Shown here piece after piece: positions 1 to 5,125 of a stretch of 7,394 nt of DNA. The position numbers were made by a program, and so were the translations under genes. Numbering within the stretch: the stretch's first letter is position 1; every line of letters begins with the position of its first letter. The notes below the pieces were generated by a model, which saw nothing but the letters and a program-made list of their open reading frames with translations, was not told where the DNA came from and made no database searches. The stretch comes from JBDTMC01 sp039934475 (GTDB lineage Bacteria > Acidobacteriota > Terriglobia > Bryobacterales > Bryobacteraceae), in the NCBI GenBank assembly GCA_039934475.1, contig JBDTMC010000393.1:1-7394 (forward strand). Direction: 5' to 3'.

Positions 1-786
1 GCCTACTTCCAGACGCTGTCCATCCCCATCCTCGATGGCCGTACGTTCCGCGAAGGGGACCAGGACGTAGTGGTGGTGAGTGAGTCGCTGGCGCGCCGTC
101 TATGGCCGGGGCAGAGTGCGATCGGTAAGCGCTATCCGCGGGCCAAGCCGCTGGAGACCGTGATCGGCGTCGCCGGCAACGCCAGAACCACCGCACTCAG
201 TGACGGACAGGCTACAGAGGTCTACCGGCCGCTCAGCATCGCCCATGCGGCCAATGCCGTTTTCGTGGTTCGCTCCTCGGTGATGCCTGAAACGGTGGCG
301 GGTATTGTCAGGACTACCGTAGTGGCGGCCGATCCTCGCACGACGCCCGAACTGGCGCTCCTGCAAACGGCCTTTACGGAGAAAACTCAAACCTCCCGCC
401 GCGGCGCCTACGTGGTCTCTGTACTTGGCGCCGTAGCTCTGCTGTTGGCTGCCATCGGCATCTTCGGCGTGGTTGCTTACTCCGTGACTCAGCGGACCCG
501 CGAAATTGGTCTCCGCGTGGCGCTGGGTGCCAAGCCCGGTGATGTGCTCACCGCAGTGCTTCGTCAGTTCCTGATTCCCGCCGCTATCGGGCTGGGTGCA
601 GGCATTGCCGGAGCAGCCGGCTTGTCGATGATTCTGCGAGGCCAGCTCTACGGATTGAGCAACCTCGATCCTCTCAGCTATGCCGCCGGACTTGTAGTGT
701 TTGGTGTCGTCGCGGCGATCGCAACCCTCTGGCCCGCTCGACGCGCTCTTCGGGTTCAGCCATCGACGGCTCTGCGTTACGAGTAG
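1..786 (+). CDS. ABC transporter permease, MacB/FtsX family (ADOP-like), C-terminal part
   Basis: The frame is open from the first base and ends at TAG 784-786, giving 261 residues; the start lies left of the window. Residues 1-40 (AYFQTLSIPILDGRTF, then VVVSESLARRLWPG) match the end of the periplasmic MacB_PCD-type domain. The FtsX permease domain follows at about 135-258, with three hydrophobic helices near 135-160, 190-211 and 223-245. After the first helix comes the cytoplasmic coupling motif REIGLRVALGA (about 167-177). The tail ARRALRVQPSTALRYE is the usual family ending. Such permeases work with a LolD/MacB-type ATPase on lipid, lipoprotein, peptide or drug substrates by mechanotransmission. 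The Acidobacterial ADOP subgroup, typically about 800 residues, is usually an orphan permease with unknown substrate. Family assignment is strong; the ADOP subgroup is inferred from wording of the motifs, and the substrate cannot be told. The next gene converges on it after 5 nt. Confidence 0.9.
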   Translation, partial: AYFQTLSIPILDGRTFREGDQDVVVVSESLARRLWPGQSAIGKRYPRAKPLETVIGVAGNARTTALSDGQATEVYRPLSIAHAANAVFVVRSSVMPETVAGIVRTTVVAADPRTTPELALLQTAFTEKTQTSRRGAYVVSVLGAVALLLAAIGIFGVVAYSVTQRTREIGLRVALGAKPGDVLTAVLRQFLIPAAIGLGAGIAGAAGLSMILRGQLYGLSNLDPLSYAAGLVVFGVVAAIATLWPARRALRVQPSTALRYE

Positions 787-791
787 TTTGG

Positions 792-1628
792 TTAGCGGCG
801 CACGGGCGAGGCCGTGGGGAAGGTCTTGGACACGTGATCGTGCCAGGTGAGATTCTCTTCGTCCACAAATGCCCATAGCCAGCCGAGAGCGGCGGCGAGT
901 ACACCGAGGATTTCTCCGGCAAAACGATACAGCCGTTGGCGCAGCGTCGGCGGCCGTCCGTCAAAATCCACCACCCGCATGCGCAGTGCGCGAACACCAA
1001 CCGTGTCGCCGTTGGCCAGCACAAAGAGGATCTTATAGAGCAGAGCAATCAGGCCCGCTGAGATCGCAAAAAGAATCGTCGAGGTACGGTCCTGGAAGTT
1101 GACTTCAACGCCCATGAAGGACACAACAGTCAGGATTAATCCAATGCCGCAAAGGACGAGAGCACTATCCACGAGACTGGCCATCGCGCGCAGCACGAGC
1201 GGTGCTACGGGAGCGGTGCACTGAATGACGGCGTCGGCGCTGGCACGCGACGCAGGCGCTTGCTCCGGTTGGAAGAGGCTCTGCTGTTCGACACCGGAAT
1301 CGGTGCGCTTCAGGCCCCGGGCCGGAGATCGCTTAACCGCTTTCGGCACAGGCATGTCCAGTACTCTGGAAACCGCCTGCGGGCCAAACAGCGAAGCCTG
1401 CACCATGCGGTCAGGTTGAGCGGGCGCGGCCGGAGTTGTCACCGCCTCAATGCGCGAACGCACTTCTGTTTGCGGTTGGGCTATGTCCCAAGCCGGCGCC
1501 GCGGCTCCCGTAACGACGGGATAAGTTTCAGGTGCTGGGCGAGGCGATGCCAGATGCAGCCTGCGCCCACACCGGAAACAGCGGTGATCTTCGTCCGAGT
1601 TCTTGGCTCTACAGTACGCGCAGTTCAT
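792..1628 (-). CDS. RDD family membrane protein with N-terminal zinc ribbon
   Basis: This is a 278-residue protein. The N-terminus has a four-cysteine zinc ribbon (C3, C6, C17, C20: CAYC and CFRC). A low-complexity Pro/Ala-rich linker spans about 25-140, and an RDD domain about 143-268. The RDD domain shows R147 and D154 in the first helix (RAMASLVDSALV), hydrophobic segments near 146-172, 184-204 and 238-255, the conserved loop GDTVGVRALRMRVVDFDG, and the closing WAFVDEENLTWHD (D256, D264). RDD proteins are inner-membrane proteins of mostly unknown role; some have been linked to ion or osmolyte transport. The zinc ribbon would sit in the cytoplasm (inference). The linker carries two similar pentapeptides, QASLF (77-81) and QQSLF (115-119). 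The ATG at 1628 is chosen because the zinc ribbon starts right after it; a weak GGA lies 9 nt upstream. It diverges from lptD and converges with the permease gene. Family call is confident; function is open. Confidence 0.88.
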   Translation of the reverse strand: MNCAYCRAKNSDEDHRCFRCGRRLHLASPRPAPETYPVVTGAAAPAWDIAQPQTEVRSRIEAVTTPAAPAQPDRMVQASLFGPQAVSRVLDMPVPKAVKRSPARGLKRTDSGVEQQSLFQPEQAPASRASADAVIQCTAPVAPLVLRAMASLVDSALVLCGIGLILTVVSFMGVEVNFQDRTSTILFAISAGLIALLYKILFVLANGDTVGVRALRMRVVDFDGRPPTLRQRLYRFAGEILGVLAAALGWLWAFVDEENLTWHDHVSKTFPTASPVRR

Positions 1629-1643
1629 TTGCTACCATCCAGT

Positions 1644-1672
1644 TTGACATGCTACGGTCGAGAGTTGAGAAC
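1644..1672 (+). promoter_or_regulatory. Weak candidate promoter for lptD
   Basis: TTGACA at 1644-1649 is a perfect -35 hexamer. At the 17-nt spacing the -10 would be GAGAAC (1667-1672), which matches only 3 of 6 positions. An alternative -10, TAACAT at 1706-1711, has no matching -35. If the first is used, the lptD transcript starts near 1679 and its leader includes the palindrome at 1701-1734. This is tentative. Confidence 0.22.
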
Positions 1673-1700
1673 CTCGCGACGGACGGACTTCCCTCAAATA

Positions 1701-1734
1701 GTTCATAACATTTTTAGTAAGAAATGTCACGAAC
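1701..1734. repeat. 34-bp interrupted palindrome in the RDD/lptD divergent gap (possible operator)
   Basis: The left arm GTTCATAACATTT (1701-1713) and right arm AAATGTCACGAAC (1722-1734) are inverted copies that match at 11 of 13 positions around an 8-bp spacer. The inner ACATTT/AAATGT and the outer GTTC/GAAC are perfect. In an RNA read leftward both mismatches become G-U pairs, so the stem would be continuous. It coincides with the predicted promoter of the RDD gene and lies 62 bp before the chosen lptD start. A dimeric regulator controlling one or both genes is a reasonable inference. Alternatively it folds in the lptD leader, where TTTT follows directly at 1735. No known operator consensus is recognised. 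Confidence 0.5.
1702..1730 (-). promoter_or_regulatory. Predicted sigma-70-type promoter of the RDD gene
   Basis: On the minus strand, GTGACA (plus 1725-1730) matches the -35 consensus at 5 of 6 positions. After a 17-nt spacer comes TATGAA (plus 1702-1707), 4 of 6 for the -10, preceded by TG one base upstream as in an extended -10. Transcription would start near 1695, leaving a leader of about 65 nt before the ATG at 1628. It lies in the short AT-rich part of the divergent gap. Both promoter boxes fall inside the arms of the palindrome at 1701-1734. It was found by eye only. Confidence 0.5.
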
Positions 1735-1796
1735 TTTTCTCCGGCCTTCAAATGACGCAACCCAAAGTAACCTCTACTGCGTCCCTCATCCATCGG

Positions 1797-4187
1797 ATGA
1801 AATCGACTATTTCTTTCGCCCGGATTTCGATGATTATCGCCCTCGTTGGGCCCCTTGCGGCCCAAGTGATGATACCCGGCCAGATGGGAATACCGATGCC
1901 CATCCGAGCTCCCGCCAATAATCCAAACCGCCTCGTCCATCCGATCCGTGCGAACGCGCCACCCGATGGCACCACAGTGATCATGGGCACTGTTCAGGAG
2001 GTGGAGGGCCCCTGGCGGCGCCTGCGCGGCGCAACCTCGATTGAGACCATCACCTTCCTGCTCACCGCCGAAGAGATCGACTACAACGAAGAGGCAGGCT
2101 ATGCCGAGGCCCGCCGCAACGTTCACTATAAGAACTTCGACACGGGCGAAGATCTTTACGCCGATAAGGTGGAGTACCACATCGACGACGAGACGGGGAA
2201 ATTCTATGAAGTCCACGGCACCTCGCCGGTAAAGATTGAAGCGCGCCCGGGGATACTGACGACCTCGAATCCGTTCTCCTTTAAGGGCAAATGGGCGGAA
2301 CGCAAAGCGGACCGTTATATCCTGCACGATGGCATCCTCACCAACTGCAGCCCGGAGAATACGTGGTGGGTTCTGAAGGCGCCGAAGTTCGACATCATTC
2401 CCAATGACCGCGCGCTGGCCTACAAGAGCCTGTTCAAAGTTAAGGGCGTTCCGATCTTCTACGCTCCTGTCTTCTACAAGTCCTTAAAGCGCATGCCGCG
2501 GAAAAGCGGCTTCCTGACCCCTAATTTCGGAACCAGTTCGCGTCGCGGCACGATGATCGGCGTGGGCTACTACTGGGCCATCAACCGCAGCTACGACCTC
2601 ACATACCGCAATCAATACTTTACTTCGCGCGGTTTCGCCCACACCTTCGATTTTCGCGGCAAACCATGGCGCGGCGCGGATTTCAATACCTACGTCTACG
2701 GTGTCCAAGACCGCGGCCTGCCGCAGGCCGACGGCTCGCGCCTGAAATCCGGTGGCTTCCTGTTAACCTTCACCGGGCGCACAGTGATGCCATTCGGATT
2801 CGAAGGCCGCGCCAATATCAACTACCTCAGTTCCTTCAAATTCCGGCAGGAGTTCACCGAGAGTTTTAACGAAGCAATCTTCTCGGAAGTGAATTCCATC
2901 GGCTACGTGACAAAACACTGGGACACTTACGGATTGAATGTGGTCTTCCAGCGCAGCGAGAATTTCCAAAGTGCGGCCGATGACGACAAGATCGTCATTC
3001 GCAAGCTTCCTGAGATTCAATTTATGAGCCGCGACCATCAGGTCTTCAAGGACATCCCGCTGTGGTTTTCATTTGGCTCCGCCGCCGGCTTCCTCAGCCG
3101 TTCCCAGCCGCTCTTTCAAACGCGGCAGTTTGTGGAGCGCCTCGATATGGAGCCACGCATCACCTCCGCCTTCCATTGGAAAGATTTCAATCTCATTCCG
3201 TCGTTCTCCGTGCGCGAAACGTTCTATGGTTCCAGTCAACGCGATCAACTGGTGAATGGCGCCAATCTCACCCGTTCCAGCCGCGAATTCAACCTTGAGT
3301 TGATTCCGCCCTTTCTGGAACGCGTCTTCGACGCGCCTAAGTGGATGGGTCAGAAGCTGAAGCACGTCATTGAACCGCGCGCGAACTTCCGCTATATCGG
3401 AGGCATCGATAATTTCCAGGACGTCATTCGCTTCGACGATACGGACATCGTCGCCAATACCACGGAGCTGGAAGTTTCCCTCACCAATCGCCTCTACGCC
3501 AAGACCCGCCATGGCGAAGTGCGCGAAGTCCTGAGCTGGCAGGTGGCGCAGCGACGGTTCTTCAATCCGGATTTCGGCGGCGCCGTCGTCGCTGGACAAC
3601 GCAATGTCATTCTTAGCAGCGTCGACCTGACAGCCTTTACCTTCCTCGACGGGCCGCGCAGCTACTCTCCTGTCGTTTCCACTGTGCGTCTGAGTCCTGT
3701 TCCCGTGATGGGAGTGGAATGGAAGTCCGACTACGATCCCTTGCGCGCCAGGATTATGAACAACAGCATCACGGTTGACGCGCGGTTCGGCAAATACATT
3801 GTCTCCGCCGGCCACACCCAAGTGTCCTGCGTGCCGCTGCCACCTACAGGCGGCTTCCGGCCTGGCGACGAGAACCGTTGTCAGAGCGATCAGGGTCTTG
3901 GCTCCGTGCTCTCGCCTCAAGCCAATCAGTTCCGCTGGCTAGCCGGCTACGGCAATGAGAACCGGCGCGGCTGGAATGGCGGCTTCTTTGGTGTGTACGA
4001 CTTCCGCGTGCACCGCATGCAGTTCGGCAACACCCAGGTGAGTTACAACACAGATTGTTGTGCCTACAGCGTGCAGTACCGGCGCTTCTCTTTTGGCACC
4101 CGCAACGAAAATCAGTTCCGTTTCGCTTTCGCGGTTGCCAATATCGGTTCCTTTGGTACGCTCAGGCGCCAGGAACGGATCTTCTAG
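1797..4187 (+). CDS. lptD: LPS-assembly outer-membrane protein LptD
   Basis: LptD, with the lipoprotein LptE, forms the outer-membrane translocon that places lipopolysaccharide on the cell surface. From the ATG at 1797 it has 796 residues, normal for the family. A signal peptide is at 1-22 (K2, R9, hydrophobic core, cut near LAA/Q). A periplasmic LptA/OstA-type domain spans about 58-155. The conserved junction LTNCSPENTWW (C184) and KVKGVPIFYAPVFY are followed by RKSGFLTPNFGTSSRRG (235-251), the hallmark entering the beta-barrel, which runs to the C-terminal Phe. DCCAYSVQYRRF (C754, C755) corresponds to E. coli C724/C725. The frame is open back to 1260, but that part overlaps the RDD gene; ATG 1752 (811 residues) is the alternative start. 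Neither start has a clear ribosome site; 1797 is preferred because it gives a compact signal peptide. The NUDIX gene follows with no gap. LptE is not in view. Identification is firm, the start less so. Confidence 0.95.
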   Translation: MKSTISFARISMIIALVGPLAAQVMIPGQMGIPMPIRAPANNPNRLVHPIRANAPPDGTTVIMGTVQEVEGPWRRLRGATSIETITFLLTAEEIDYNEEAGYAEARRNVHYKNFDTGEDLYADKVEYHIDDETGKFYEVHGTSPVKIEARPGILTTSNPFSFKGKWAERKADRYILHDGILTNCSPENTWWVLKAPKFDIIPNDRALAYKSLFKVKGVPIFYAPVFYKSLKRMPRKSGFLTPNFGTSSRRGTMIGVGYYWAINRSYDLTYRNQYFTSRGFAHTFDFRGKPWRGADFNTYVYGVQDRGLPQADGSRLKSGGFLLTFTGRTVMPFGFEGRANINYLSSFKFRQEFTESFNEAIFSEVNSIGYVTKHWDTYGLNVVFQRSENFQSAADDDKIVIRKLPEIQFMSRDHQVFKDIPLWFSFGSAAGFLSRSQPLFQTRQFVERLDMEPRITSAFHWKDFNLIPSFSVRETFYGSSQRDQLVNGANLTRSSREFNLELIPPFLERVFDAPKWMGQKLKHVIEPRANFRYIGGIDNFQDVIRFDDTDIVANTTELEVSLTNRLYAKTRHGEVREVLSWQVAQRRFFNPDFGGAVVAGQRNVILSSVDLTAFTFLDGPRSYSPVVSTVRLSPVPVMGVEWKSDYDPLRARIMNNSITVDARFGKYIVSAGHTQVSCVPLPPTGGFRPGDENRCQSDQGLGSVLSPQANQFRWLAGYGNENRRGWNGGFFGVYDFRVHRMQFGNTQVSYNTDCCAYSVQYRRFSFGTRNENQFRFAFAVANIGSFGTLRRQERIF

Positions 4188-4811
4188 ATGCCTCCTCAAT
4201 GGCTGCTTTGGGCGCAGCGGCTGCAGGCTCTTTCGCAGAGTGGTATCGCGTTCTCGCACGACGTGTACGACCTGGAACGCTACGGCGAGATCACCCGCAT
4301 CGCGGCGGAGATGATGGCGCAAGCAAGCGGGCTTCCTGACTCTGAACCGCTGGCGGAGGCGTTCGCGCGGGAGATCGGCTACGCCACTCCGAAGGTGGAT
4401 ATCCGCGCCGGAGTGTTTCGCGATGAGCGCATTCTACTGGTGCAGGAACGCGCGGATGAAGGCCGCTGGTCGCTGCCGGGCGGTTGGGCCGATGTCGGCG
4501 ACAGTCCGGCGGAAGTCGCTGTACGCGAGGTGCGCGAAGAGTCTGGATACGAAGTAGTGACAGTGAAACTGGCTGCGGTGCTGGACCGCAATAAACACGG
4601 CCATACGCTGCTGCCATTCCACGTCTACAAAGTTTTCTTTCTCTGTGACCTGGTGGGTGGCGAGAGGACGGCCAATCACGAGATTGAGGCTGCGGACTGG
4701 TTTGCCGAGGACGCGCTGCCGCCGCTGTCGATAGGCCGGGTGACCGACGCTCAGATCCAGATGATGTTCCGGTATCGCCGCGAGCCGGACCTGCCGACGC
4801 GGTTCGACTGA
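4188..4811 (+). CDS. NUDIX hydrolase with N-terminal Nudix_N-type domain
   Basis: This is a 207-residue, probably cytoplasmic enzyme without signal or membrane segment. Residues 1-62 form a helical region (WLLWAQRLQALSQSGIAFS, then DVYDLERYGEI) typical of the Nudix_N domain. The NUDIX fold covers about 66-200, with LPGGWADVGDSPAE and the box at 99-121: G99, D105, then R113-E114 and E117-E118, G120, Y121. The first glutamate of the G-x5-E signature is Asp here; the metal-binding REVREE core is intact. Relatives hydrolyse nucleoside diphosphates linked to another group, such as ADP-ribose or sugar nucleotides; the actual substrate cannot be read from sequence. The ATG abuts the lptD stop (TAGATG), so translation is probably coupled; a weak GGA lies 8 nt upstream and AGGA 13 nt upstream. 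Family call is firm. A role in envelope precursor metabolism is only suggested by the neighbour. Confidence 0.93.
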   Translation: MPPQWLLWAQRLQALSQSGIAFSHDVYDLERYGEITRIAAEMMAQASGLPDSEPLAEAFAREIGYATPKVDIRAGVFRDERILLVQERADEGRWSLPGGWADVGDSPAEVAVREVREESGYEVVTVKLAAVLDRNKHGHTLLPFHVYKVFFLCDLVGGERTANHEIEAADWFAEDALPPLSIGRVTDAQIQMMFRYRREPDLPTRFD

Positions 4812-4938
4812 GTACAGGGACTTGTGCAGATAATGCACGTGAATGCAAAAGAATAAACTCGCGGCTGGACAAACTCCTCGCCCAGACAGCGTCCGAGATC
4901 ATCGCCTCAACCGCGATTGATCCTATTTCCTTAGACTT

Positions 4939-4954
4939 CATCAAATCATCAAAT
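4939..4954. repeat. Perfect tandem 8-bp repeat CATCAAAT x2
   Basis: CATCAAAT occurs twice head to tail in the AT-rich part of the gap upstream of the ice-binding-like gene, about 20 bp before the -10-like TAAAAT at 4972. It could be part of a binding site or simple slippage; two short units do not allow a choice. Confidence 0.4.
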
Positions 4955-5114
4955 TCGTCATTTAATCCGCCTAAAATGCGTTAAATATTCTGCTCATTTG
5001 GGCACGATCCGTGGCTGCTTTTCCAGGCTTGGGGCCAAAAGTGCTTCTGGAAGAGCCGCACATCGTTCCGACGAAAGGCCGTCGTGAGCGGAAGTACGAG
5101 TTTGGGACCGTGAA

Positions 5115-5118
5115 AGGA
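5115..5118 (+). promoter_or_regulatory. Ribosome binding site that fixes the start at 5126
   Basis: AGGA (within AAAGGA) lies 7 nt before the ATG at 5126, close to ideal spacing. The alternative in-frame ATG at 5204 would give a more ordinary signal peptide but has no purine-rich site at a suitable distance, so 5126 is preferred. Confidence 0.65.
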
Positions 5119-5125
5119 CGAGAAG

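Larger units (their letters stand above)
4812..5125. other. Intergenic region before the ice-binding-like gene
   Basis: No gene is supported in these 314 bases. The first part has a 5-bp hairpin, GTGCA/TGCAC (4824-4828 and 4834-4838), 12 nt after the NUDIX stop. It has no T-run, so it is not a convincing terminator. The middle (about 4922-4990) is clearly AT-richer than its surroundings and is the likely promoter zone. A best -10-like hexamer TAAAAT (4972-4977, 5 of 6) stands there without a good -35. The last 140 bases are GC-rich and would form the leader of the next gene; CGACG/CGTCG (5069-5073 and 5080-5084) can pair around a 6-nt loop. I compared the leader by eye with the c-di-GMP-I (GEMM) riboswitch core and saw no match. 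Confidence 0.6.

Noticed and set aside
801..816. Hairpin CACGG/CCGTG just after the permease stop, as a terminator
   Set aside because: The stem is only 5 bp, lies inside the 3' end of the RDD gene and has no T-run on either side.
1260..1796. lptD frame extended upstream to an ATG at 1260
   Set aside because: The frame happens to be open, but this part lies across the RDD gene on the other strand, has no LptD-like sequence, and would put the signal peptide about 180 residues inside the protein.
3069..3920. 283-codon reverse-strand open frame inside lptD
   Set aside because: It is fully antisense to the LptD barrel region, with His/Arg/Gly-rich shadow composition and no recognisable domain.
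4824..4838. Hairpin GTGCA/TGCAC after the NUDIX stop, as a terminator
   Set aside because: The arms are short and are followed by GTGAATGC rather than a T-run; a Rho-independent terminator is not supported.
4291..4944. 217-codon reverse-strand open frame beneath the NUDIX gene
   Set aside because: It is antisense to a clear enzyme gene. Its composition (runs of Ser, Arg and Pro) is that of a mirror frame, and no domain is visible.
4853..4984. Protein-like open stretch in frame 2 after the NUDIX gene (SRLDKLLAQTASEIIAS, ending at TAA 4982)
   Set aside because: It has no ATG, no ribosome site and no family I recognise. About 43 codons of open frame can occur by chance, although a decayed gene remnant cannot be excluded.
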